From JBCBRD01 sp039819885 (lineage in GTDB: Bacteria; Pseudomonadota; Alphaproteobacteria; Rhizobiales; Hyphomicrobiaceae), in contig JBCBRD010000042.1 in the NCBI GenBank assembly GCA_039819885.1, positions 1 to 19,738 on the forward strand: a stretch of 19,738 nucleotides of DNA, written 5' to 3'. Below are positions 1 through 7,950 of the stretch, piece after piece. The position numbers and the translations under genes are program-made. Under the pieces are notes generated by a model. That model did not search any database, was not told where the DNA came from, and worked only from the letters and a program-made list of their open reading frames with translations. Each line of letters begins with the position of its first letter. Within the stretch, counting starts at the first letter, position 1.

Positions 1-692
1 GGTCTGAGGGCTATTCCGTGCTTTCTCAGCTACAGCTTGCTGGAACCTTGCTTGATCAAGGTAAACCGGAAGAGGCCGCAACGGCCTTCGAGAAGGCCGC
101 TAATAGCGGCGGGGATCGGCTGTTTACAGACTTTGCAAAGCTCCAGGTGGCTGCACTGAAGCTGGGGACGGCTGACTTTACCGAGACAGAGAATCGGCTC
201 AACGGTCTCATTTCAGACGAGAATCCGTGGCGGTTTAGTGCGCGTGAGTTGCTTGGATTGGCGCAATTGAGTTCTGGAAAGACTGACGATGCGCGTAAGT
301 CGTTTGAGCAACTGTTAGGTGATCGCGCCGTTCCAGCGGCGATGCAGAATAGAATTCAGGTGCTGTTGGCGCAGATTATTGCAGCCGATGTCACAGCAGA
401 GGCAGCGGCCAAGTCGCCTCAATCCCGTGGTGGCGAGGCGGCAACTGAGGATGCGAATAAGTCCAACCTCGAAAAGCCAGATGCAAAGGCTGCGGTTGAG
501 ACGGAGAAAGAAATACCATCAGCGACGGGTGCTGATGCAGCGGACGTGAAGACAGGCGGGACCGATCCGAAGGCTGCAGCGGAGCCAGCAGCTTCAAGTG
601 AGGCTTCTCCTGTTGCGGAGAACACTAAATCCGATGGCGAAAGTTCAGTTCCGTCGGACACAGAGACGAAATCAGGCGGGACATCCAACTGA
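1..692 (+). CDS. TPR-like membrane-associated protein (YfgM-type), 5'-truncated
   Basis: The reading frame is open from the window edge (first full codon at base 3), so the N-terminus, where this family has its membrane anchor, is missing. Visible are helical TPR-like hairpins: an Ala/Leu-rich helix pair around GKPEEAATAFEKAANSG, then LGLAQLSSGKTDDARKSFEQLL. About 100 residues of Ala/Glu/Lys/Ser-rich low-complexity tail follow. The gene lies 55 bp before bamB, with der downstream. This order is common in alphaproteobacteria, where the first gene encodes a tetratricopeptide protein related to YfgM (periplasmic partner of the Sec translocon and chaperones in E. coli). The role here is inferred from fold and neighbourhood. 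The low-complexity tail is longer than I expect for the family. The stop is TGA at 690-692. Confidence 0.8.
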   Translation, partial: SEGYSVLSQLQLAGTLLDQGKPEEAATAFEKAANSGGDRLFTDFAKLQVAALKLGTADFTETENRLNGLISDENPWRFSARELLGLAQLSSGKTDDARKSFEQLLGDRAVPAAMQNRIQVLLAQIIAADVTAEAAAKSPQSRGGEAATEDANKSNLEKPDAKAAVETEKEIPSATGADAADVKTGGTDPKAAAEPAASSEASPVAENTKSDGESSVPSDTETKSGGTSN

Positions 693-747
693 GGTTCCGC
701 CCACCGTTCGCAAACTGTTGCGGGGCGGTGTTGGGGGAAAACGTGAG

Positions 748-2145
748 ATGGCAGGGCAAATGACAGTCATGCGGAAAGCTTCAGCGGCCTGTGCGTCATT
801 TGCTGTCTTGATTGGGCTGGCGGGTTGTGGCGGTGGTCTTCCGACGCTCCCCAAAATCTCACAGCTCAATCCTTTCCAAGAAGTTCAAAAACCGTTGCCC
901 GGTCGGCGCCGGCCAGTGTTGCAGACAAACGCTACGGCTGCTGTCCCTAGTGAGCTTGCTTCCGCTGACACATCCATCGTCCTGGCGCCCCAATCGGCAA
1001 ATGATGCTTGGTCGCAACCGGGCGGGACGCCTGGCAATGCGCCTGGCAATTTGGCGTTTAGCGGTTCTCCGAAGCGTGTCTGGTCAGCCAGTGCTGGATC
1101 GGGTTCCAGTACGTCAGGCCGGGTTTTAGCGACACCGATTATCTATCAAGGCAAGGCTTTCACCCTTGATGCCAACGGGTTGGTTCGTGCGTTCAATGTT
1201 GCGAGTGGTGCACGTGTCTGGCAGCAGTCGCTGGTCCCTGACAGTGAGAAGAACGCTGGAAGCGGAGTGTTTTCTCTCACGTTCAGCAGTTCATCGACAG
1301 GTGGCTACGGTGGTGGGCTTGCTGCCGACAACGGCCGACTTTACGCGGCATCCGGGTTCGGCCGAATTGTGGCGCTCGATCCTGCAACCGGGAAGCAGCT
1401 TTGGGAACGTAGTCTTGGGACCCCCGTTCGTGCGTCGCCGACGGCTGTGGGTGATCGGGTGTTTGTTGTCACAACTGAAGGGCGGTTTTTCTGTCTTTCA
1501 GGCGTAGACGGTGCGGAGTTGTGGGCTGTCCGGGGGATCCCGCAGCAGGCAAGCCGCGTGATCAACGTCTCTCCGGCCGTCGATGGCAATCTGGTTGTTG
1601 TGCCTTATCCATCTGGAGATTTGATGGCTCTCAATGTGGCTGATGGTGCTCCGGCGTGGACGGAAAGCCTTGCTCGGTCACGTGGGAACTCGCAGCTCGC
1701 TTCTTTGTCGAACGCGGCACGGCCAGTTATCGACAACGGGACTGTCTTTGCGGTTGGGCATGCTGGTCGGATGATTGCGACGCAAGCTGATAGCGGTGAG
1801 CGGTTGTGGTCAATTGATGTTGCTGGAACACAAGCGCCTTGGGTCTCTGGTGACAGTGTGTTCGTCGTTGATACGTCCGGTCGTCTCCTCGCGGTTTCTC
1901 GTAGCACGGGTGCAGTTCGCTGGACGGCTAAGCTTCCTGGATCCCGGACATGGTCTGGACCGACAATGGCTGGCAACTTGCTTTGGTTGACGTCTGATCA
2001 AGGTGCCCTGGTGGGTGTGGATGCCCTCACGGGGCGCGTGACTGCGCAACAGAGCGTGGGTTCAAAAATGTTCATCCCGCCAATTGTTGCACAGGGCCGC
2101 ATGTTGCTTTTGACCGACAGCGCCCAGTTGGTTGCTTACAATTAA
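748..2145 (+). CDS. bamB: Outer membrane assembly lipoprotein BamB
   Basis: BamB is the beta-propeller lipoprotein of the BAM complex that inserts beta-barrel proteins into the outer membrane. From the ATG at 748 the protein has 465 residues. It has a lipoprotein signal peptide with lipobox LAGC (Cys27 is the predicted lipidated residue) and then a Pro/Ala-rich linker. PQQ-like blade repeats follow, recognisable by recurring motifs such as ALDPATGKQLWERSL, LSGVDGAELWAVRG, ALNVADGAPAWTESL and AVSRSTGAVRWTAKL. The frame is open further upstream, but those residues overlap the preceding gene and look non-coding. The purine-rich stretch gggggaaaa at 733-740 sits about 7 nt before ATG 748 and decides the start. 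ATGs at 760 and 769 are possible alternatives. It sits between the TPR gene and der, as in relatives. Confidence 0.92.
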   Translation: MAGQMTVMRKASAACASFAVLIGLAGCGGGLPTLPKISQLNPFQEVQKPLPGRRRPVLQTNATAAVPSELASADTSIVLAPQSANDAWSQPGGTPGNAPGNLAFSGSPKRVWSASAGSGSSTSGRVLATPIIYQGKAFTLDANGLVRAFNVASGARVWQQSLVPDSEKNAGSGVFSLTFSSSSTGGYGGGLAADNGRLYAASGFGRIVALDPATGKQLWERSLGTPVRASPTAVGDRVFVVTTEGRFFCLSGVDGAELWAVRGIPQQASRVINVSPAVDGNLVVVPYPSGDLMALNVADGAPAWTESLARSRGNSQLASLSNAARPVIDNGTVFAVGHAGRMIATQADSGERLWSIDVAGTQAPWVSGDSVFVVDTSGRLLAVSRSTGAVRWTAKLPGSRTWSGPTMAGNLLWLTSDQGALVGVDALTGRVTAQQSVGSKMFIPPIVAQGRMLLLTDSAQLVAYN

Positions 2146-2311
2146 TCATTGGCGGCTGCTTTTTAGGTCGGTTTCATTGCTTTTCTTGGGAATTTCGTCA
2201 TAAGCGCTGTTCGCGATCTGTTGCGCGCCAATCTGCGCGTCACCACGATCGCTTGCGTCGGCTCCAATGGGAGGCCGAGCCAACCCCGAATACGCGGATA
2301 TCCAAGCGGCT

Positions 2312-3697
2312 ATGAGCACCTCGGCCACCATTGCCATTATCGGACGTCCGAACGTCGGCAAATCCACGCTGTATAACCGTCTCACGGGTAAGCGTACGGC
2401 ATTGGTCTCTGACATGCCCGGACTGACCAGAGACCGCCGCGAGGGAAAGGCCGAGATCGGCTCGCATACCGTGACATTGATCGACACGGCGGGGCTTGAA
2501 GAATCACGTGCCGGCTCGATTGCTGCTCGGATGAGAGAGCAGTCGGAAAAAGCGATCGAAGATGCTGATCTCGTATTGTTTGTCCTTGATGCGCGCGATG
2601 GTGTGACGCCTGCTGATACAGCCTTTGCGCGGATTGTCCGCCAATCTGGCCGCCCATCGATCTTGGTTGCGAACAAGTGCGAGGGACGCGCCGGGCAGGA
2701 AGGTTTTTACGAGGCATTTGAGCTTGGTCTTGGTTCTCCGGTTCCCATATCGGCGGAACACGGCGAAGGTCTTGGTGAGATGTTGGCCGACATCGAGGCT
2801 GCACTGGGCCTGGAGACTTCGCCGACTGATGCCGATGCGGATCGTGACATCAACAAAGACCCCATGGCGGTGGACCGCCCCGTTCGTGTTGCCATTGTCG
2901 GGCGGCCGAACGCCGGTAAGTCGACGCTTGTGAATGCCTTTCTCGGCGAAGACCGGATGATTACCGGGCCTGAACCTGGGCTGACGCGGGACAGCGTTTC
3001 AAGCGAAGTCTCGATCGGTGATCGGCGGTTGTTGCTGTTTGATACGGCTGGACTTCGCCGCAAAGCCAAGATCAACGAAGTTGCTGAAAAGCTTTCGGCC
3101 AGCGACAGCATTCGCGCGATCCGTTTTGCCGAAGTCGTTGTCCTGATCATTGATGCTGAGAGACCGTTTGAGCATCAAGACCTCACGATTGGCGACATGG
3201 TCACGCAGGAAGGTCGCGGGCTCGTTATCGCGATCAACAAGTGGGATCTCGTGCCAGATAAACAGGCGTTCCTAAAGCGTATGCACGAGACGGTGTCAGA
3301 GCGCCTTTCGCAGGTGCCGAATGTCAAGCTTGTCCCGATTTCCGCGCTTGCAGAACGCAACCTCGACAAGCTGGCTGATGCGATTTTTGAGGCTTATCGG
3401 ATCTGGAATACGCGCATTCCAACGTCTGAACTCAACCGTTGGCTCATCGAAGCAACCCATAAGCACCAGCCGCCGGCTGTCAGCGGTCGTCGTATTCGTC
3501 TTAGGTTCATGACGCAGCCCTCCGCGCGTCCTCCGACGTTTATCGCTTTTTGCTCCAAACCGAAAGATTTGCCGAAAAGCTACGTTCGGTATCTGACTGG
3601 TAGTCTCAGGTCGGCTTTTAACTTGCCGGGTGTGCCGATTCGCCTCAACTTAAGGAAGGGTGATAACCCGTACGCGCCGCGTAAGCGTCGCAATTGA
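2312..3697 (+). CDS. der: Ribosome-assembly GTPase Der (EngA)
   Basis: Der is a double-domain GTPase needed for 50S subunit maturation. From ATG 2312 it has 461 residues. GTPase domain 1 shows GRPNVGKS (11-18), DTAG (58-61) and NKCE (121-124). Domain 2 shows GRPNAGKS (197-204), DTAG (244-247) and NKWD (309-312). A basic KH-like C-terminal domain closes the protein and ends in a KGDNPYAPRKRRN-type tail. The G4 motif of domain 1 ends in Glu rather than Asp; I recall this from other alphaproteobacterial Der proteins. The frame extends upstream to ATG 2267, but homologues begin only a few residues before the first G1 motif. Neither start has a clear Shine-Dalgarno, so 2312 rests on family length. 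The 166 bp after bamB leave room for a separate promoter. Confidence 0.95.
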   Translation: MSTSATIAIIGRPNVGKSTLYNRLTGKRTALVSDMPGLTRDRREGKAEIGSHTVTLIDTAGLEESRAGSIAARMREQSEKAIEDADLVLFVLDARDGVTPADTAFARIVRQSGRPSILVANKCEGRAGQEGFYEAFELGLGSPVPISAEHGEGLGEMLADIEAALGLETSPTDADADRDINKDPMAVDRPVRVAIVGRPNAGKSTLVNAFLGEDRMITGPEPGLTRDSVSSEVSIGDRRLLLFDTAGLRRKAKINEVAEKLSASDSIRAIRFAEVVVLIIDAERPFEHQDLTIGDMVTQEGRGLVIAINKWDLVPDKQAFLKRMHETVSERLSQVPNVKLVPISALAERNLDKLADAIFEAYRIWNTRIPTSELNRWLIEATHKHQPPAVSGRRIRLRFMTQPSARPPTFIAFCSKPKDLPKSYVRYLTGSLRSAFNLPGVPIRLNLRKGDNPYAPRKRRN

Positions 3698-3729
3698 TAT
3701 GCTTTTTCGCCGCTTACCTTTGCGTAGAC

Positions 3730-3735
3730 TATAAT
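3730..3735 (+). promoter_or_regulatory. Possible -10 element (TATAAT)
   Basis: A perfect TATAAT hexamer sits 33 bp after the der stop and about 190 bp before the small Cys-rich gene. The upstream -35 region is poor: at 18-bp spacing it matches TTGACA in only three of six positions. An imperfect hairpin of 3747-3780 follows. It could drive the 3922 gene from a long leader, but a single hexamer is weak evidence. Confidence 0.25.
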
Positions 3736-3921
3736 GCATGCGCTTCAACCGGGCCAAACTGTAATGTTTTGGTCTGGGTTCGTTGCAACCACGTTTTCAA
3801 GCTGGCGGGCTTGGTGATTTGATCGGCTATTGGCTGATTGCACTTCAAGGATGGAGCGGTCTTTCAAGTCAGCACTTTGGGTTGTTGTGAGTGTCGACTT
3901 TTTCGGTGGACCGCAGGAGGA

Positions 3922-4227
3922 ATGAGAACGTTGACGAAAAATTCGCGCCACCCCAATGGACGACGCGCACCCATCGCGATGCTGCTTGGTGCCGTCGTCA
4001 TCGCTGCACTACCTGTTGGCGCAGGTCCTGTTCAAGCAAAGAAAGTAAGCGACCGGGTAAAAGTTGCCTGCAGTGGCGACTACGGCAAATTTTGCAAGAA
4101 GTACAAGGTTGGCGGGTCTAAGCTTCGGAGCTGTATGCGCTCGAACGGCAAGAGGTTGTCTCGGGTTTGCATTGAAGCGCTGGTTGACGCTGGGGAAGTG
4201 CCGCGTCGGGTGCTGAGAAAGCGCTAG
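3922..4227 (+). CDS. Small secreted Cys-rich protein
   Basis: The protein has 101 residues from ATG 3922. A basic N-region precedes a hydrophobic core (about 16-35, APIAMLLGAVVIAALPVGAG) and a signal-peptidase-like site after VQA (39). The mature part is very basic and has four cysteines at 50, 58, 71 and 83 (spacing C-x7-C-x12-C-x11-C). Around the second is the motif ACSGDYGKFCKKY. This resembles the Cys-rich GLG1 type of repeat seen in many small periplasmic alphaproteobacterial proteins; no function is known to me. The start is uncertain: a strong aggagg at 3915-3920 is only 1 nt from ATG 3922 but 10 nt from an in-frame TTG at 3931, which would keep the signal peptide intact. The four cysteines suggest two periplasmic disulfides (inference). 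Confidence 0.75.
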   Translation: MRTLTKNSRHPNGRRAPIAMLLGAVVIAALPVGAGPVQAKKVSDRVKVACSGDYGKFCKKYKVGGSKLRSCMRSNGKRLSRVCIEALVDAGEVPRRVLRKR

Positions 4228-4542
4228 TCCCACGTTCCGCTTGGTTGGGTCGGGGATCGCAGCAGGCGGGACCAGATTGCAAAAAGCTTGCGCACGCAAT
4301 CCAGTCCCGACCTGCACGGACGTCAGCCAATACTGGATGGCGCCGTTCCGGACGACGGAGATATGGTTTCAACCCGCCGATTGCAAGAGCAAAGTTGTGA
4401 GATTGAACCTTCCGATGAGGTGGGAGTTTGTTATGGTTTTTGAAGCGTTTCTATGCGGCAGGATTTTTGCGCAACAGGCTTGAGGCATGAAAACGTTCGA
4501 AGACGCCGCCAATGCTTGTCGTTTTGCTGTGGGGCGCAGGCA
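4228..4542. other. 315-bp intergenic region with one long hairpin
   Basis: I see no convincing gene here; the short frames have no start context or recognisable product. Its only clear structure is the long imperfect inverted repeat at 4262-4315, listed separately. The last 10 bases before holC carry the purine-rich ggggcgcagg used as its ribosome-binding site. Confidence 0.6.
4262..4315. repeat. Long imperfect inverted repeat (hairpin)
   Basis: The arms are 4262-4280 and 4296-4315. They pair over about 19 positions with two adjacent mismatches and one bulged base, around a 15-nt loop. No T-run follows the right arm, so it is not a standard intrinsic terminator. It lies 35 bp downstream of the Cys-rich gene stop and could be an RNA 3'-end stabiliser, a processing site or a dispersed palindromic repeat. 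Confidence 0.7.
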
Positions 4543-4992
4543 ATGACAGATGTGATGTTTTATCATCTTGAGCGTCAGGGTCTTGAACAGGTACTGCCAA
4601 AGCTTCTTGAAAAAACTCTTGAGCGTGGATGGACGGCCGTTGTTCAGGCTGGTTCTAAGGAACGCGTTGATGCCCTGAACGATGCGTTGTGGACCTATCG
4701 CGAAGATAGCTTTCTACCGCATGGCCGCAGCCAAGATGGATTTGCCGCGCACGAACCGATCTATCTTACGGAAGACGACGATACACCCAATGGCGCTCAG
4801 ATCCGCTTCATGGTTGATGGTGCGCATGCCGCTGCGTTTGAGGGGTTTGACCGCATTGTGTTTGTTTTCGATGGTGCGGATGGTGATGCCGTTGCGCGTG
4901 CGCGCGAGGATTGGAAACGCGCCAAAGAGGCCGGATGTGTGCTGACATACTGGCAGCAAGACGGGGCCGGTCGGTGGATCAAAAAGGCTTGA
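4543..4992 (+). CDS. holC: DNA polymerase III chi subunit
   Basis: HolC links the clamp-loader to single-stranded DNA-binding protein at the replication fork. The 149-residue length fits the family. Recognisable features are the start MTDVMFYHLERQGLEQVLPKL, the core ERGWTAVVQAGSKERVDALNDALWTYREDSFLPHG, and the end with DRIVFVFDGAD and a C-terminal TYWQQDGAGRWIKKA. The start ATG 4543 follows ggggcgcagg at 4531-4540. The upstream extension of the open frame has no family similarity. In many proteobacteria holC follows pepA. Here the upstream neighbour is an unrelated small secreted protein, so that linkage is absent or lost. The gene ends 49 bp before rlmJ, so the two may be co-transcribed. Confidence 0.9.
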   Translation: MTDVMFYHLERQGLEQVLPKLLEKTLERGWTAVVQAGSKERVDALNDALWTYREDSFLPHGRSQDGFAAHEPIYLTEDDDTPNGAQIRFMVDGAHAAAFEGFDRIVFVFDGADGDAVARAREDWKRAKEAGCVLTYWQQDGAGRWIKKA

Positions 4993-5041
4993 CGGTGGTG
5001 GGCCAACGGCTGATTGCCACGCAATACGTTCAGCAACGAAC

Positions 5042-5962
5042 ATGAATTACCGACACGCCTATCACGCTGGGAACTTTGCCGATGTCTTGAAGCATGTCGT
5101 TCTTGCGCATGTCATCACCCATTTGAAACGCAAGGCACGTCCGTTCCGTGTGATCGATACACATGCGGGAGTGGGTCTTTACGACCTGTCTTCTGAGGCG
5201 GCGGAGAAGACGGGCGAGTGGCGTGACGGTGTGGGGCGATTGGGTATCGACGGGCTGTCGACTTTTGCATCGACACCGGGCGCTGCAGCAGAGTTTGTCG
5301 GTTCCCCCGCCTTGCAGGCATTGATGGGTCCATACAAAGCGGCTTTGCGAGGGGCGCTTGGTCTTGCGGGTGACCTTACGACTGGCGGTGATGCTTCAAT
5401 GGCCTATCCAGGGTCGCCGATGATTGCTGCGGCGTTGCTGCGTGCGACCGACAAACTTATTGCAAACGAGTTGCACCCAGAGGATCGCTATGAGCTGGCT
5501 ACGACGTTGAAGCGCGTGACCCAGGCCAAGGTCATGGGGCTTGATGGTTACACGGCTTTGAAGGCGCTGCTGCCACCATCGGAGCGCCGCGGTGCGATTT
5601 TGATTGACCCACCTTTTGAAGAACCTGGCGAATTAGACCGGATGGTTGACGGGCTTCGCCAAGGTTTGAAGCGGTTTGCCAGCGGCATTTTTATCTTGTG
5701 GTACCCCATCAAGGCGACTGCGCCGGTTGATGTATTCAAAGCCAAGATTGCGGAGATGACGTCGTGCGACGTTTTGTTCGCGGAGCTCTATCTTAGGGCG
5801 CCGACCGATCCTGATCGGCTAAACGGATGCGGTGTCGGCATTGCAAATCCACCATTTCAGTTGGATGGTGTGTTGCGAGACGGGTTGCCTGAGCTGATCG
5901 ATGTTCTCAGTGATGAAGCTGGCCGAACTGCAACGGTGCGCTTGTCCACTGGGGGCGGTTGA
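5042..5962 (+). CDS. rlmJ: 23S rRNA (adenine(2030)-N6)-methyltransferase RlmJ
   Basis: RlmJ methylates N6 of A2030 in 23S rRNA using S-adenosylmethionine. The protein has 306 residues. The family-typical N-terminus MNYRHAYHAGNFADVLKH is present, followed by the SAM-binding strand RVIDTHAGVGLYDL (the GxG loop) and the catalytic N6-adenine motif DPPF at 189-192. It also has IFILWYPIK and the conserved ending with GCGVGIANPPF. The match starts exactly at ATG 5042, which fixes the start even though no strong Shine-Dalgarno is visible. It lies 49 bp after holC on the same strand. The residues near 55-90 (SSEAAEKTGEWRDGVGRL) form the usual helical insertion. Nothing about it looks truncated. Confidence 0.95.
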   Translation: MNYRHAYHAGNFADVLKHVVLAHVITHLKRKARPFRVIDTHAGVGLYDLSSEAAEKTGEWRDGVGRLGIDGLSTFASTPGAAAEFVGSPALQALMGPYKAALRGALGLAGDLTTGGDASMAYPGSPMIAAALLRATDKLIANELHPEDRYELATTLKRVTQAKVMGLDGYTALKALLPPSERRGAILIDPPFEEPGELDRMVDGLRQGLKRFASGIFILWYPIKATAPVDVFKAKIAEMTSCDVLFAELYLRAPTDPDRLNGCGVGIANPPFQLDGVLRDGLPELIDVLSDEAGRTATVRLSTGGG

Positions 5963-6147
5963 TTGGAGCGGACCAGCGGTTTGAATACGATCAAATACAT
6001 TGAGTTCAGAGTGGGTATAACGCTGTGCAGCGTGCCCGAATTGTGACAGCTCACCGATACGTGTTTAGCAGTTAACGTTTGTTCGACCCCTATCGTGTTG
6101 AATTGGGGTATATTGATGGTTGAGGGTGACATGAGAGGTTTGGATAG

Positions 6148-6504
6148 ATGATGCGTTGGGTTCTCACGGCAATGACTGTTGTTATCTTGGCTTTTTCGAG
6201 CTTCTCGGCCGCGCAGGCGGGCGACCGGGGCTATAGCCAAGGGCAAGGTGGTGCACACCCAAGCTCATCGTATTATCGCGGTGGGCCACAGGTTCGCGGC
6301 TATGTGCAACGACGTGGTGGGTATTCCTACAAAAAGGGTGATACCATCAACACGTACGGTGACTCGCGCACGAAGTATGGGTCCACCAATACGTTCCGCG
6401 ATCTAGATAGCGATAACCAGACACTTGCTGGGCCGTTTGATCATGGCTTCTTCTTCGACAGTGGCGTTTCTCCGCATGGCGGTGATGCACCCTACATGCA
6501 CTAA
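6148..6504 (+). CDS. Small secreted Gly/Tyr-rich protein, unknown function
   Basis: The protein has 118 residues. A signal peptide covers about residues 1-24 (hydrophobic core LTAMTVVILAFSSFSAAQA, likely cut after AQA). The mature chain is rich in Gly, Tyr, Ser and Asp with no cysteine, including GYVQRRGGYSYKKGDT and DHGFFFDSGVSPHGGD. It looks secreted or periplasmic and partly disordered; I do not recognise a family. agagg at 6134-6138 lies 9 nt before ATG 6148. A second ATG follows immediately at 6151. It stands alone, 185 bp after rlmJ, so it probably has its own promoter. A TATATT hexamer at 6109-6114 is a possible -10, but no -35 fits. Confidence 0.7.
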   Translation: MMRWVLTAMTVVILAFSSFSAAQAGDRGYSQGQGGAHPSSSYYRGGPQVRGYVQRRGGYSYKKGDTINTYGDSRTKYGSTNTFRDLDSDNQTLAGPFDHGFFFDSGVSPHGGDAPYMH

Positions 6505-6600
6505 CGCGGAGCGTCAGGGCTGCCGCAGGTCAGGGTTTGCCGGCTTGGCGTCATGTTTGGCAATTCGCTTTAAGCGACTATCGATCACGAATATTCAGAT

Positions 6601-6629
6601 CCAATCGGCTTTTCGTCGGTGGGTTTTTT
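6601..6629 (+). terminator. Weak candidate intrinsic terminator
   Basis: A GU-containing stem with one bulge (ccaatcggc against gtcggtgg) around a tttt(c) loop is followed by GTTTTTTC. It is 97 bp after the 6148 gene stop. The T-run is good but the stem is weak. Confidence 0.3.
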
Positions 6630-6792
6630 CTATCCGGCGCTCATCTAAAACACCGTTTGAGCAACTCACTACTCGGAATTCTATTGCAGGATCTTAGTGT
6701 TGCCCGTGGGCCGGCGCTTTTGCCGAACACGCGACTTCAACACGCGTTTCTCTAGGCAAAGGCCTGTCTGTGCGCTATCTCGGTTAGCACCG

Positions 6793-6800
6793 TTAACCAT
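6793..6800 (+). promoter_or_regulatory. CtrA-like half-site TTAACCAT
   Basis: The octamer matches the half-site described for CtrA in Caulobacter. It is 19 bp upstream of ATG 6820. No full TTAA-N7-TTAA site is present; the upstream TTAG is spaced two bases too close. One 8-mer may occur by chance. It is noted because chpT, which passes phosphate toward CtrA, lies in the same window. Confidence 0.25.
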
Positions 6801-6819
6801 ATCGAGGCGTTGGGTCCTG

Positions 6820-7119
6820 ATGCGCAGTTTGTTGCTTTCCTGTTTGTCTTTGCTTGCTGTTTTTATGTTCACCGGTTTGACCGCCAATGAGGCGCACGCC
6901 AAGTGCACGCGGCTCGCCTTCTCTGTAAACGACTACGGTAAGGAAGGGCCCGCGAAAGATGCCAAGCGGTTGCTGGATGATTACATTGCCAAATGGACGT
7001 CGGAACGCGGTATCTCCGGCTATCGTACCGGCAAGAAGAAAGTCACGTGCGAACTCTTCATCGACCTGATCGTTTTCGATGAATACACCTGCAAGGCTGA
7101 AGCTTCAGTTTGCTGGTGA
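6820..7119 (+). CDS. Small secreted protein, unknown function
   Basis: From ATG 6820 the protein has 99 residues. A strong signal peptide spans about 1-28 (hydrophobic core SLLLSCLSLLAVFMFTGL, cut after AHA). The mature 71-residue chain starts KCTRLAFSVNDYGKEGP. It contains an amphipathic helix around AKDAKRLLDDYIAKW and ends with VTCELFIDLIVFDEYTCKAEASVCW, giving four cysteines (one near the new N-terminus, three near the end). I believe similar short proteins occur in other Hyphomicrobiales, but I know no function. The frame is open upstream to 6697, but only the Met at 6820 gives a sensible signal peptide. The gene converges on fetB, with 24 bp between stops. Confidence 0.75.
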   Translation: MRSLLLSCLSLLAVFMFTGLTANEAHAKCTRLAFSVNDYGKEGPAKDAKRLLDDYIAKWTSERGISGYRTGKKKVTCELFIDLIVFDEYTCKAEASVCW

Positions 7120-7143
7120 GACTGGCATGTCAGGTGGACGTGA

Positions 7144-7950
7144 TCAGTCGGCTTTGATCGATGTTAGTCGATCAAGTCGCAAGCGGTGACGATCGTCGGT
7201 GAGCAGGACCATTGTCCCGATACCGGCGATCAAGACACCCAACCCGGTTGCGCCTGCGATCGCGAACATGATGAGGATCTGATACTTGGTTGCCGAGACA
7301 GGGTCGGCACCAGCAAGGATTTGGCCAGTCATCATTCCGGGCAACGCGACCACTCCACTTGCTGCCATGGCGTTCAAGATCGGCAGCAGACCTGTTCGCA
7401 GGCTTTGACTCAAGATGTCTCGCATAGCTTCGAAGCGCGTTTGTCCAAACGCCAGGCGGGCTTCTATTGCGCGCTTCTCGCGGCTTGCCGTTTGCGTCAT
7501 CGCGTTCATGACCAGTGCTACGCCAGTCATGGTGTTGCCTAGGATCATGCCAAGGATCGTCAGAACGTAGCGTGGGTCGGAGACTGGGTCGGGCACGATG
7601 ATCGCGCCGATCGTGAAGCTCGTTGTGAAAAGCCCAACAAAGAGTAACGTCCCAAAACCGAGCCCGTATGTCACGGGCATAGAAAAGCGTCGCTCCTGAC
7701 GCATTGCGATTTCGAAGCCAGCGACGCTGATCATCACGCAAGCCAGTGCAACAGTCCAACCGGGTGAGGCCTGGGTGAAAATCCACTTCAGAATGAGTCC
7801 GATCAGTGCCAGTTGGACAACCATGCGGACGGTATTGATCAGCAACGTGCGTTCTAGGCGAAGTCCGAACGCGAGGGATACCGCACCGTTGATCAGGATC
7901 AGTGTGCTCGCAAGCACCAGGTCCGTCAGAGAGAGATCTACTGCGTTCAT
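7144..7950 (-). CDS. fetB: ABC transporter permease, FetB/UPF0014 family
   Basis: This is the integral-membrane partner of a two-gene ABC system of the FetAB (YbbLM) type, linked in E. coli to iron export and oxidative-stress tolerance. The 268 residues contain about seven hydrophobic segments, e.g. LVLASTLILINGAVSLAFGL, MVVQLALIGLILKWIF, WTVALACVMISVAGFEIAM, FGTLLFVGLFTTSFTIGAII and ILIMFAIAGATGLGVLIAGI. The family hallmark is visible in the segment with LGMILGNTMTGVALVMN, followed by RFEAMRDILSQSLRTGLLPILNAMAASGVVALPGMMTGQILAGADP. Its ATG overlaps the fetA stop by 4 nt (ATGA), so the pair is translationally coupled. The substrate here is inferred from the family and not shown by the sequence. 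Confidence 0.88.
   Translation of the reverse strand: MNAVDLSLTDLVLASTLILINGAVSLAFGLRLERTLLINTVRMVVQLALIGLILKWIFTQASPGWTVALACVMISVAGFEIAMRQERRFSMPVTYGLGFGTLLFVGLFTTSFTIGAIIVPDPVSDPRYVLTILGMILGNTMTGVALVMNAMTQTASREKRAIEARLAFGQTRFEAMRDILSQSLRTGLLPILNAMAASGVVALPGMMTGQILAGADPVSATKYQILIMFAIAGATGLGVLIAGIGTMVLLTDDRHRLRLDRLTSIKAD

Larger units (their letters stand above)
6505..6819 (+). other. 315-bp intergenic region: possible terminator and a CtrA-like half-site
   Basis: No gene is supported here. It contains the weak hairpin plus T-run at 6601-6629 and, near its end, the octamer TTAACCAT at 6793-6800. Both are listed separately. An open frame continues into the next gene from 6697, but its residues lack protein-like character until the Met at 6820. 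Confidence 0.5.

Noticed and set aside
2146..2676. 176-residue minus-strand open frame opposite the start of der
   Set aside because: Der is unambiguous on the plus strand. The antisense frame has a shadow-type composition (Arg/Ser/Ala-rich) and no domain.
4241..4483. 80-residue plus-strand frame before holC
   Set aside because: It contains the long hairpin, has no ribosome-binding site and no protein-like character.
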